DNA from: Heterobilharzia americana | Lineage: Eukaryota; Platyhelminthes; Trematoda; Strigeidida; Schistosomatidae | Length of the DNA stretch: 64,000 nucleotides | Assembly (NCBI GenBank): GCA_944470555.2 | Contig: OX104132.1 | Coordinates: 8,813,755-8,877,754, forward strand | Reading direction: 5' to 3' | In this document: piece by piece, positions 34,742 to 47,400 of the stretch | How positions within the stretch are numbered: the first letter of the stretch is position 1 | How the letters are laid out: the number at the start of each line of letters is the position of its first letter | Notes under the pieces: generated by a model | Database searches by the model: none | What the model was told of the DNA's origin: nothing | What the model saw: only the letters and a program-made list of their open reading frames with translations | Program-made: the position numbers and the translations under genes

Positions 34742-36878
34742 CTACTTAACGAAATCGGCGTATCGTTTGGGCCAATGTACACGCCTCCCAGCACGTGCAG
34801 ACGGTACTGGATCAGTGCTACTTTGGGTGGCTCTTTTAGAAGATTCAGGGTACGCGCGACTAGACGAGTCTGTTTGGGAGTCTGGCGGCAAGGGTGTTTC
34901 TAGTTGTGTCGGTGTAGAGGAAGGTGGGTCGTCGCCTATATAAGCTGCGTTCAAACGATCGACACTAATAGAATCCTGCCGTCCAGATCTGTCAGTGATG
35001 AAAAACTTTTCTTTCTTACTGAGAACCTTGAAAGGTCCGTCGTATGGTGGCTGTAGGGGTTTACGTACACCGTCACAAAGTACAAAGGCGTGGGTACAAA
35101 CGCGAGACTGTGCGTCTGCAACAGGGTTATTAACACTAGAAATGTGACGGATGTCCGACGTGAATTGCGAAATATAGTCTAGGTGACGTAATTCACGCGG
35201 TGAATATCTGTCAGTAGTGGTGTGTAAGGCATACGTCAGAGGTTTATGGTCGGTAAAGATGAGAAATCACGACCTTCCACAAAATGACGAAAATGTTTCA
35301 CTGAGGCATATATGGCGAGCAGTTCCCTGCCAAAAGTGCTGTACCGCATTTCGCAGGTGGATAACTTCCGGGAGAAGAATGCAACTGGGATCCAAGTGTG
35401 ATCCGAAAGTTGTTGCAACACAGCTCCAATGGCCGTGTTAGAGGCGTCAACCGCAATGCTAAGAGGTAGGTTTACGTCTTGATGCACCAGCATCGTGGCG
35501 TCTGCTATTGCGGTTTTGATCTTGCGAAATGCTTCTAGTGCCTCAGGAGTCAAGCTGAAAGTTTTACATTTACTTTTCAGCAGGTCGGTCAGTGCAGTCA
35601 AAATGTGCGCACATTGGGGAACGAAGCGACGATAATAGCTCACCATACCCAGAAACACACGCAGAGCTTTAAGTGACGCTGGGACTGGGAAGTCTTGGAT
35701 CGCCTGTACCTTTTCAGGTAGTGGGCGAATGCCTTGCTCGTCGATAACGTGTCCCAAAAATTTTAGTGAACGAACGCCAATCTGGCATTTGGCCAGGTTG
35801 ACTGTCATCGAATGCTCTGACAGTCTGGCGAAAACCTGTTTCAAGTGGTTAAAATGAGTGTCTTCGTCAGGACTAGCGATTAGTATATCGTCTAGGTAGG
35901 CATAGGCGAAATCGAGTCCACGTAAAACATCGTGAATAAAACGTTGGAAGGTTTGTGCTGCATTGCGAAGACCAAAAGGCATACGGAGGAACTCAAAAAG
36001 ACCAAACGGTGTAATGACGGCTGTCTTGGGAACATCATCAGGATGAACCGGGATCTGATGATATGCACGCGTCAAGTCAAGCTTACTTTTAAAGATGCAG
36101 TCAAGTCGTGAATGTGAGGGACTGGGTAACGATCTGGAATCGTTTTAGCGTTGAGCCTTCGGTAGTCACCACAAGGCCTCCAGTCCATGCCATTGTTCTT
36201 GGGTACCACATGCAAGGGTGAAGACCATGGACTGTTGGATGGTCTGATTATTCCCATTTCAAGCATGTGTTCGAACTCGGCTTTTACAGCACGCAGTTTC
36301 TCCGGGGATAATCGCCGTGGTTTCGCAAACACTGGCGGGCCAGTCGTCGTTATGTGATGAGAAACGTTCGAAGTCACACAAGGGACACAACGACTTGGCT
36401 TAAAGACATCCGGAAAGGACTGAATGATAGACGCGTAGGGACTAGAAGCGTCCGTCGTGCAGTACACGGGACTGAGGGGCGGCGTCTTTGTGACTATACC
36501 GGAAACAGAGAGTGTTGTGGTAGAATCTATCAACTTATGCTTGCCAGCATCTACCAGCAGCTGATAGTGCTGCAAGAGATCCATACCAATAATGCCGGTG
36601 GTCACATCTGCCACTATGAAAACCCAACGAAAGGGACGACGCAATCCAAGGTTGAGATCGAGGAATCTCCGACCATAGGTTGTGATGGGCGAACCGTTGG
36701 CGGCACGAAGTTGCAGAGACATTGGCCGCAGACGCTCTTCCTTCGTAGGTGGGATGACGCTAGCTTCTGCCCCAGTGTCAACTAGGAAGCGTATCCCAGA
36801 ATGTCGATCAGTGACGAAGAAGAGGCGACATGGAAGTGGCTCGCCAGCGACGTTAGTCGCCGTCACGTGCTGGCTCAC
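34742..36878 (-). pseudogene. Gypsy copy B pol (protease-RT-RNase H-integrase tail), frameshifted
   Basis: Protease and the start of RT at 36,878-36,072 ([20 protein letters not shown]). RT and RNase H at 36,075-35,236 (YLDDILIAS intact), where the frame ends in a [14 protein letters not shown] change caused by the extra bases near 35,262. The integrase tail is at about 35,100-34,742. The deletion junction between the RNase H-side motif and the integrase tail is at about 35,102, equivalent to 17,680 in copy A. Confidence 0.85.
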
Positions 36879-37689
36879 ACGTTTCCCGCCTGGTTAGCCT
36901 CGAAGGTGCAAGGTCGAGTGCACCTTTTGGCATTGGCACCATAACGTTTATGGTACCAGCACAACCTGGGTTGGGATTGTCGCGATTTGGAACGTCTGCT
37001 ACCGGTACGGGAGGCAGACCTGTTGCGCGAGCGAGACGTGCGACCGTTGGAAGAACTACCAGACCGCATTTCGTTCCTGATGCTGCACAACTCTCATACA
37101 ATTTCGAGATGTGAGCTATAACATCGAAACTTGTTGGCTCACCAGCCGAGAGAGGATGTGGGTTTTTGGACGAATCCGTGGCAGTAGACAGTGCAGCTGA
37201 GATACTAGTGTTGGGTTTCGTAGCATCCACAGCTCTGTCAGCCGCTTCCGCCAGCTCTATTAAGGGACACTTATGGAAGGGTGCGAGGATCCCTTGAACC
37301 GACTGTGGTAACCTCTGTAACCACAGTTGCTTGAGAAATGCTTCATCAATGTTGAAGTCAGCAATCAGCTGCTTCATCTGACGAAGCAGTTGCGTCGGCT
37401 TGCGATCACCCAGATGCACATCCCTGAAAAGTTCTTGCACTTTCTGCTGGTCAGTAAGTGCAACACGTTTGATGAGGGCGGTTTTGAGGCGATCGTAAAG
37501 ATTCGGTGCTGGGTCATCTAGCACATCTGAGACGTCTTCGATCACATTTTCCGGTAAGCTGACGATGACTAAGTTGGACTTAGTTTCTTGTGATTGAATG
37601 TGTCTCAAGGCAAACTGAGCTTCCACATGGGAGAACCATGCAGATGGTCTGTGGGCCCAGAAGGTGGGAAGCTCGAGGGTCACGGCCAT
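36853..37689 (-). pseudogene. Gypsy copy B gag, upstream codons lost to a stop, frameshifted
   Basis: In this copy a TAG replaces a sense codon upstream, so the first usable Met is MAVTLELPTFWAH. The frame then runs past the point where copy A breaks, but the zinc knuckle (CWYHKRYGANAKRC) sits in the other frame at 37,090-36,875. At least one frameshift therefore remains. Confidence 0.8.
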
Positions 37690-37711
37690 CTGCGCGGTCT
37701 AGTCGTTATCA

Positions 37712-38399
37712 ACGATAACGATAAGCCTAAATGACGTTTGTGCACCCATTTTATCCTTCGTTTCAATACTATGTTCGGCTATTGAGGAGCTCATATGTTT
37801 GTTGACAACATCATTTGAATCAGATAACTCTACTTGTTTCTGAAGCCACTTTGAAATTTGTTTTATGGCTCTTATTTTCAATGACCGATAAGTCCTCTGT
37901 ATGTATGTGTGACTACAGAACATATTCTAATGTGGCTTTTGGAACAGGTAGAGTCGCCCGACTCAATTGATGCGTGTCACCCACTTTATTGCTATTCATA
38001 AAATGTCTTTTCTTTACGAATGATATAGATCCATCTAAATGTCAAAAGGCTAATAGTCTTTTTATAAGTATGAAATAAACGAGTTGATAATGATAGTTTA
38101 TTTCGACTTTTTATGAAATCAGACAAACCTTTACTGGGTTTCCTACATTAATTTAGTAGTGATGAACCAACCTAACAGTTTCATCGGTTGTGGATTCTTT
38201 CTTATATACAGCGGTCAGTGTCTCAGCAACTGATCATACCTAATAGGTCGGTAAAAATTATTCCACTTTCTGAACTTCCCACGTTAGACATTAAACTACC
38301 TCTTAAATCCTATTTATTTCTGCATAGTTTGTACTTAAAATGTTTGTTACTGTTGTCACTTGTCATTACAGTGTGATTGTTGATTTCCACACAACCACA
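37712..38399. other. Transposon/gene boundary and 5' flank of the ZFAND1 gene
   Basis: AT-rich, low-copy-looking sequence begins abruptly after the gypsy gag start. A 74-codon minus-strand frame (37,699-37,923) crosses the junction and is not recognised. A pyrimidine-rich stretch ending in ACAG at 38,371 lies 28 bases before the ATG and could be a splice acceptor for a leader exon or for a trans-spliced leader. No TATA box can be assigned with confidence. Confidence 0.4.
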
Positions 38400-38454
38400 A
38401 TGACTGAGCTCAATATAGGAGTTCATTGTTCTCAAGAGGACTGCAAACAGTTGG
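38400..38454 (+). CDS. ZFAND1: ZFAND1 exon 1
   Basis: Starts ATGACTGAG and encodes 18 residues plus one base, including the first Cys pair (C10, C15). Donor GTAAGT at 38,455. Intron 1 is 1,878 bp and contains an RTE tail. Confidence 0.85.
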
Positions 38455-41400
38455 GTAAGTCTTCCTTATTTTGCTCTAACCAAAGTAAGGTGATTCTTGT
38501 GTTGACTGTCCATTTGTGATAGCGATATAAACGTGAACGTAAAAATGTATGATTCCGTTCCTTTTGTTTTTGAAAAGGAAATTTTGAAGCTACCTGCAGA
38601 CGTTTGTTTTAAGGAGTATAAGTGTGACTATCCATAATCTAATAGTTTTCTGTATAGCGTTCTGATGTTCTAATTGGAGTTCATTTCGTTGGCGTCCTAG
38701 TGGGAAAATTGGCAGGCGATCAAAAGTGTACCGATGAGTACTAAGTGGAACTAATTGAATATCCTGGTTCACTCTGTTAAGCTCTTTCAGAAACAATTCA
38801 TGTTATTTTCCCAACTAATTCTCGGGACAAAGGAGCTTTTACGTGGAGCTTTGGTGCGAATACTGCACGCTTTTATAGCCCATATTCAACACAAATTTCA
38901 GCCTTTAACTTCTACAAGGGCGTTAAGTGAGTGACCTTAAGCAGATGTCCCATGGTCTCTGCAGTTATACACCACCGTTGCTAATACACTTTTTCCGAAT
39001 ATTTTAAGAAAAAGTAACACTCCACGATGTGGGTCACAGGGAAATGTCAACCTCTCACAATTCTGTTAGTACTCAGGTTCCCCTAGATTATTATCAACCT
39101 TCCAATCTTCCGTCATCTCTTGGTTAATATTCTTACATCGTTCTTAATTTGTTTCCAGTTCTGCAGCGCTTGATGAATACCTGAGTTCGTGTAACATCCC
39201 TGGTCTCTTGAAACTGCGCTCCAAACTACTTATTGGGCTCTCAATAAACTGCATTCTGTCCATTCTAACAACGGGCTTCACTAGTCAAATCTAGCATTTA
39301 GGGTCGTGCAAGTGTACTGTTTGTGAGACGCATTTTGAGTGATCACGTGGTGCTGCCAGCACGCTTGTGTCTGCCTCTAAATGAATTTCTGGAAAAAAAA
39401 AGCTCAAACCGTTTGGAATGCAGCACAACATTGAGCATGCCAAGGCTGTTTTCAGCGAGATAATGGCTAGACAGTAGTCGGAACGAGATACAGTAGTTCA
39501 TTTCAAGGACACCTGGCCCTATCTCCAGTTTGCTGTGAAAACAACGCTAACCACTGTAAGTGACCCTCAAAAGATGTTTCGTGAAAACCAGCGGATCTGA
39601 CTTCTGAAATAATTGATACACGCAAATGCATTACTGCGGGCTCCGAACATAAACTGTGGCTAAAACAACTCAAATGTATGCAGATGAAGAGTATGCAACG
39701 ACCTTGGGGGTTGGTGGGGAGTAAAGCCAAATAGATGGACAAAGCAGCAGTAATAACTAATGGTGGACTTATTTTCACGTGATAATGAAATTGGGTGGAA
39801 AACTGAATGGTTAGCATATAGTGAAGGGATGGGTATATGATTCAGTCACAGAATTGGTGACTGGAATAAGTTGTCATGAAGATTTTTATTCAGCCCCCAA
39901 AATAAAGTCTAATGACCTTGTTTCTTGTAGAGTTTTGGGCAAAATAAATAATTCAGTTGATGAGATTATAAACCTTCATCGACTCAGGTGGTTGGGAAAT
40001 TCGTTACGCATGCCTTGTCACTCTCTTTCGCGACACAACTTTGGCTGAAGTAGGTTTACTTGAACTGTATGGATCGGCAAATGTGTAACTAATGTTCAGC
40101 TTAACAACAGTTCTAATTGTCTCAGATTTTACTATTATTCTATCAGATGCGTACTGTTTACAGTGGACTACGATTTCATCGACTGGTTTGCAAGAAGTAA
40201 GTGACTATAACTTGCTTTCATTTAAAGCAACTCATTTTTTCTTTATAGTGCCTCAGATATTTTTGAAAATCAAGAAAAAAACTAGCTGAACTGTTTCAAA
40301 TATCCTTTATTGTTGTCCTAATTCCTTTTCAGATTTCCTACCTATTCATTGCCAACTTTGTGATCGCATATTTTGGTAAGTTCCAACTGTTTAAATTATA
40401 AGATTATAAATATCTAAACCATAGTGGTTAAAAATGCCCTGCAAGAAGTTGAGCGCCAAGTCGCTTTTAATCATCATAACACTATCTGTTAATATAGTCC
40501 CAGCGTCTTTAAAACATCGAAACAAGATATTCCTGAACGTTTCACCGTGGAAGACACAGCTATTTCAGCAGAATATACGCACTCTTATTAACATCAAAAC
40601 ATGTATTAAAAAGTACATCAAATATTTAGTGTGTATGGGTCATTGACTAAGTGGTTTGTTGCTCATATTGAGTAATTATGACTAGTCTTTACAAGTTTAT
40701 ATTTCTTATTGTCATTTGTCGACGAAAAATGCAGGGCAGTTTAAGTGTATATTTGTGTGTGTATGTGTATTTGTTTGTATGTTGTAGAATACATATTGTT
40801 TCCTGTAGCTTCTTAAGAATCTATTGATGAACAATCAGTAATTGTCATTGTTATTAAATCTCCAATTAGAAAGGGTCATCACGGAAGATTTTGTCGGATT
40901 AATGTTTGCCAAATAGGTGGTAAATCTATCACTATGTCTCTTCTGTTTATAGCATTTAATGTTGTTAAAATTTGTAGGGCTTTCGTGGTTAGTCTTTTAT
41001 GTGAATGGAAACCTCTCCAAGTTAACCACATGTTCACTTTCAATTGCATGCATAGCTATTACTGATCACTTTTCTGAATTTTGTAATTCATCTTGATTCT
41101 CCCGTGGATTTTCCGCTACATAACTTGTGTTCATGCACCGTAAGTTTTTATGGGTTTATAACTTTCTCCAACATAAGTAATTAGCCTCACATTTCAGACA
41201 TTTAATTTTGCAGAGACAGTTGTTCTTTTATCTTAGGAAATTCATCTTTCAATTTGACTATGGCATTTCCGAATGGGTTTGAAGGTTTAAAACAAAGTTT
41301 AATACCATACGAAGCGCATACTCTTTTAGTTCGTTCAGAAGTACCTTTTCGATATGGTATCATCATAACTAACACTCATGATTTTATTGTGCCTTTACTA

Positions 41401-44400
41401 TTACTACTACTTGCTTTTCCATTCATCTGATGGATAATATTGTCGTAAAAGGTTTTTGGGTATCCATTTTCCATTGAGACATTTTTTACTCAGGAGATTT
41501 CATTTTCCGAATCATTAGGATCGTTTGTAATGTTTTCCGTTCTGTTTAGTCGATTTAATACTACAGTAGGTTTTATATCAATAGGATAATCCGGTTGGAT
41601 GTCTAAATATTTATCGAAATGTGTTGGTTTTCTTCATATTTTTACACCAAATCTACCTTCAGCAGTTCTTTGGACAAGTCAATCTAAAAAGTTTAGAGTG
41701 CTGTCCTTAGATTCTGTTTCACTAGTGAATTTAATAGAATCTGAAATAGAAATTATATGTTCTAAAAGTGTCTGTTGGTTTACTTTCTTAAGAATGACAA
41801 ACGTATCGTCCACATATCTATACCAAATTCTGGGTTGGAATTGGGCACTTCTTAAGGCTCTCTCCTCCAAAGCTTTCATATAGAGATTCACCATAACTGG
41901 AGATACTGGCGAATCCATTGTAACTCCACTTGACTGACGGTACATTCCGTCTCTAAACCTGTGGATTCTAAGCACACATTTAACGATTTTATAATGTCTT
42001 CTGTTGAAGGCGGACATTCAGATAATACATCTTGATTAGTATTAATAGCAATCCTTACAATATCTAGACATTCACATAATTGGTATACTAGTGAATTAAG
42101 AAACTGCATCAAAACATGCCATAATTTTATTTTCTCTAATATTCAACAGTTTACGTTTAAAATCCTATGCGTTCCTAATATTCTAGATGTTATATTGAAA
42201 TAGTTTCAGAATTCCTGATAAATATCTAAATAGACGATAAGTTATCGACCTTGTAAAATCAATTATTGGTCCCAGTGAAATCCTCATTTTGTGGATTTTC
42301 GGTCCACCGTAGAACCGAGTGACTGCGTTCATCTTTGGGGCTAATGAAAACCATGTTACATTTCCAAATTTGAGTTTCATTTCTCCAATTAATTTTTCGA
42401 AAGATTTAAACCACTACGATTTCAATGCTGTTGGAGATTCGACTTCATTGACATCTTCAAGATGACAACTCAATAGAGCCGTCTAAGATGTGCCGCTTGG
42501 AACGGAGAGTCTCAAGTTCCTTTTTCGTATTTTCTCCTTTCAGATGAGTGAAGTAGTATTGAAGTGAGGTGAGAAGGGAAGAAACACCGATGATACTGTT
42601 AACTTCGGTAAATACCGTGCTGTATCAGAAAAATTCCTTGCAGCCTACAAACATGAAAAGCAAATAATCTCTTTTGTGAAGACTAGTGTAACTCCAACAA
42701 ACATCCAGAGCCTCTCACTTGTTTTTCTGTCATCACCGGAGGATCCTAAAATATTCCTTTAAGAGATTTGTGTGTTCCGAGTTCTACGGTTATTCCGAAG
42801 CAATCCCATACTATTCCGTGGGGTAGTAATATGGTAAACAGTAAGACCACCATGTATGAACTGTCTATCTTGTGGCCTTCACTCTTATTCTTGCTCAATT
42901 TTGCATCCTTATTTATTATAATTTATATTCAGACAACTTGACTTCCAATCGTCGTGTACAAGTGCTAGTTTGTGGTCAAAATGGTAAGATAGGATAAACC
43001 TACCACTCTTTTTCATCATAACTACATTTCGGGGTTGTCATAAACTAAATAAAATCAGTTAATTGATTACAATGTTTCGAATAAGCCCCAACCACTCGAC
43101 CACGCCACATCATATCGTAATGCACACAAGTACATCGGTTCAAGTTGTCACACTTCATAGTAGTATACAAAGAACAGGTGGATAGAATAAGAGTAATATC
43201 AAAGTAGACAAAGGTGTATGGGAAGATAAACAGTTTAATACCGAAGGTTATTGAGAATATTCAAGCTTTCGAAGGCGTTTAAGAGTGAATACATGTGCGC
43301 CATTGTGACTAATTTTCAATCTTACTACCAGGAGTCCTCTACCACTGATTCTTATCGTTCCAGGGACCCCAATCAAGCAGTCTACACCTCCCTATACGGT
43401 CCAAACTAACGGCCAGAAACTTCATGCACCTATGCTACGTCTTGGCCACCCTGAGCTCTCTTCCAACCTAATCCAACTTTTCATGGCACTCCATGTCGAA
43501 GTAGATTGGTTCTTCGTGTACAACACACGTCCAAGTTGAAGGTTTATAACCTCATTGATCACCTTGCCTGTCTTGCCTAGTGCCCTTCACCTGACCTCGA
43601 CACTACTAACAAAGTGATTCCATTATACTTACGGTGAAAAGCCTGTAACCGCTTTATATCTCTTACTTTCAGTGACCATCTCTAACAGCCGTATGACGGG
43701 ACATAGCAAACTGCAAAGCTGTATACTCGTCCTTTGATAGTTACTCGGATATCTCACCGATCCAATCACCTATCATGCAAAAACAATCACTTCGTGATAA
43801 CACTATCATTACACCAGTCATTCATCTGAGGACCATTCTCAACTTTCATTGATGGTTAATCTCCTGAGCTCACTTCAACTTCATCTACGAGAACCTTCTT
43901 GCCAACTGTATCATTTGCAGTGATAATAACATTCCTGATACCTGAAAAAATCAAGTGGGTTGCTTTACTCGCTTAAAATATATCAGTTTCTTGAAATCGT
44001 AGAGAAAACTGGTAGATAATATTCCTAACGATTGAATTATCACTGTCTTTATTCAATCTAGGCTTCATTATGGCGTAAATTCGTATACTTATCAGTCCTG
44101 TATAGTATTTGTGTATTTCCATAGAGATTGATGCATACACGTGTCTATATAAACGAAATTATTGAAGGCAATGTTGAAAGTCTAATATATTGTGCTTATT
44201 GAAGAAAGTAGACAGTATTAACTGAGTTTGTAAAAGTTTTATGAAGATGATCTATCTTACGTTTTCGTTGTTTATGGTTGTCATCATCATTATCGGTTGC
44301 TAAAAACATCACAGCAAAACGCACAGTTCTCTTACTGCGCACAACTGTCCTATTTCAAACCCTGCCTATCGATATCACCCTATCAGGTTAGTTACATTTC

Positions 44401-47400
44401 ATACTTTTGCTAAATTTAACTTTACATAATGTAGTCAAAGTCATTTTTCTGCTACTGTCATTACCACTACTACTGAAGATGATGCCGGTAGCGTCTGCGA
44501 TTTCCACGAATGTAATCAACGACAGTTGGTGTTGTTAGCATGTGAAGCATGTAGCCGAAATTATTGTATAAGGTTAGTAGGAAATATTTTAAAATTTTAT
44601 TGATAGATAAGAGCTTTTGTTGAAGGTCACTATTAAGGTTGTCGTTCAAAGTTTTCAATACTTGATCTTGCACATTTACAACATGCATTCAAGTTCATTT
44701 ACTGCCCGGCCGATAGCTGTTACCTTGAAGTCATAGTTGGGTGTGCTTATTCATCATCAATATCAACATAAGACCAGGTATTACTGCGTAATGGTCTGAG
44801 TTGCTACAACTCATATCAGCACATCAAGTAACGAAGTAATAAGATGAAAGGTGAAGAAGAAAGAAAAAAATCGGTCTGAAGCAGTAGAAAGTAGTCAATG
44901 CTAATTTCAGCATAGCAGTAAAGATAAAGATAATATGTGGATACATCTACGCCATCGGTATCGATTCCGAGCCATATCATATAGAGTCTCCAACCAATGG
45001 TTTCTGTTGCTATACGAACCCCAACCGGCTAGTCTGCATCTCACAACATGGCTCAGGTCGAAGACTTCATGTAGTGATACCATGTTTTAGTGTTTTCCTA
45101 CCTAGCCTTTTTCCAGCCTGAACCCACTTCGGCTGAGATTAGGCCAGAAGGTAAACGATGACCAGACATGCGAAACACATATCCAAACCAACTTAGTCGG
45201 TGAAAGTTCCCAATCTTAACAATTGACCTTTCTCTCCTTCCTAAAACTCTACATCTGACTTCTGGGTTACTGGCTTGTTGATACCATGACATACGGCCTG
45301 TGCTACGAATGTCACTGTAGTCGAACACCTGAAGCCTTCTTATGTTCTCTACCTTTAATGGTCATGTTTCACAGGTATGCAGTAGGGCGAGTGGACTGCA
45401 GGATAGTACATTCGATCCTTAATTGTCAATCGAATATCATGCGGCGCCGGAGATGGTGTAAGTTGGAGAAAGTCAGTCGAGCTTTTTCTATCCCTGAGGA
45501 GATTTTACTAACCACTCAGCCACCAGGACTAATCTGACTTCCTAGGCAAGTGAAGCGTTCAACGCACTCAACAGCGTCACTGTTTATTGTTATACAGGGC
45601 ACCGCTGAAGACCAGTCATGTGACAACACTTTGCATTTGGTTGACGAGAAATGCATCCTAAACATTCTCAGATTGCCACTCAAGGTGTCGTGAAGACTAC
45701 ACATCTTGTTAGGGTCTTCACCTCACAGAACTACGTCGTCTACATACATACTCCTGATCCACTAAGGAGTCTCCTGTAATCAATTCAATCCCTGTGTAGT
45801 CAGATGAAGAGAGGGAGACCTCCATAAGAGCGTCTATAATAAAATTGTAAAGGAATAGAGAGAGTTGTCAGCCTTGATGGACACCACTCGACATGCACTG
45901 CTCACCCGATATCTCACCGTAGGCTCTAATATGCCCACAGGTGTTCAAGTAAAAAGCCTTTTATAATTCGATGTACTTACTTGGTACCATCCTCAGTGAG
46001 AGACACTGCCATAAGATTTCTCGATCGACAAAGTCGATTGGCACCTTCAGGTCGAGAAATACAGCTATTATCGGGCGTCAGTAGGCGTATCTGTGTTTCA
46101 AAACTTGGTGGAGTATGAATATTTAGTCGATACACTTACGGCCAGGTCTGAAGCCTGCCTAGTTTTCTCAGGCTTGCTGTTCCCAAGCTCCACTCAGGCG
46201 TCTAATGAATATAGAACCTAGGATCTTAGACACTATGTTCCTCAGCCTGATTCCTCTGTGGTTATCATGAGAGGTCTTCTTGCCTTTCTTGAAGACTGGG
46301 ACAATCAATGATTGAGACCAGCCAAAGGGGAACATATTTGGCTCCCAAACACTAGCTGACTAAGCTAAAAACACCACCACCGTCCTCATATACCTCAGGA
46401 ACTAGTCCATCTGGTCCAGCTGCCTTTCCTTGTTTCACAGCTACCTACCACTTTCTAGACCTCTGCAAGTGATGGGGGATCTATCTGAATGTTCTATTCA
46501 GGATGCGACTGGATAGTGGGCAACGCAGTAGTAGTCGGAGCTCAGTTGAACTGTTCTTCGAAGTTTTCTGCTCATCATTCCAGTCGTCTCCCATGTGAGT
46601 GGATCGCAGACCCATCCTTCTCAGTTACAGTCTCACTAGCTGTTGACCTTTTCGCCCCAGTTTCCTAAATAAGTCTAAATAATTGTCTACTGTTACCTAT
46701 CGCCCCCGCCTTTTCCATCTCTTTAGCCTTCACTTCCCACTACAGTTCGCGGTTATTGAGTAGATTTTTTGTCAGTCTACATTTGAGTTGCGTTCACTTC
46801 TCATTGTACTCAGAGCCTGCAGGGATACGTTCGCGTACTGATATCCACTGACTTTTTTTAACCACTCTTTGAGAGTCGGCTGTTTTTACGGAAGACTGGA
46901 AATGGCACCAAGCTTCTTCTGAATGAGTGATAGTGTTCTGTTCCAATAATTGCCTAGTCAGTTTCTCACTGAAAGCGACCTTAATGTTCCTACTGTCGAT
47001 GTGTACTCCTAATAATCTTATTCCTAAGGTTTTTCTACGTCCATTGAGACGCAGATATATACTCTCGAACCAACGCGTGCTCTAGAAGGAGCGACAGTCT
47101 TCCGCTGACTCTCCAGCGATGACTGATAACAATGTGGTCTATCTGTGTCCATCGCTGAGCTGAACTCGGTGGATGCCATATCAGACGATCTCTTTTCTTA
47201 TGTCCGAAGTTTGTGCTGGCTAGAAATAAACGGTTATCTGAGCACAGTTGTAGTAGGTGATCACCGTTATCTGTTCGTTCAGTCAGGATTATGAAGATGC
47301 CACCTGAAAGTCTTTCTACCCGACCGAGCCTACCCACTTATCCATTGAAATCACCTGAAACAACAACTACATCTGAAGGAGAGTAGACAGTTTTCAGTAG

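Larger units (their letters stand above)
33683..37711 (-). mobile_element. Ty3/gypsy LTR retrotransposon copy B, lacking its 5' LTR and integrase core
   Basis: Minus-strand copy with 3' LTR (33,683-34,117), polypurine tract, pol remnant and gag. It matches copy A at a constant offset of 17,422 bp from 16,261/33,683 to about 20,288/37,710, then diverges at 37,711, so the leader and 5' LTR are missing. Coding differences from A include a 2-bp insertion near 35,262 that breaks RNase H, a 3-bp difference near 36,088 and single-base changes in gag. It shares the integrase deletion of A exactly. Confidence 0.85.

Noticed and set aside
37699..37923. 74-codon minus-strand frame upstream of ZFAND1
   Set aside because: It ends inside gypsy sequence at the junction and has no recognised family. 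A host exon on the minus strand is possible but unsupported.
42590..42763. 57-codon open stretch (NFGKYRAVSEKF...) in intron 2
   Set aside because: No upstream Met, no known domain and no compatible splice phase. It may be part of an old transposon, but I cannot support a call.
42933..42983. A 51-bp exon-like segment with good acceptor TATATTCAG and donor GTAAGA
   Set aside because: Its phase does not follow exon 2 (it would create a stop) and it carries no AN1 ligands. Exon 3 at 44,315-44,386 supplies exactly the missing ligands.
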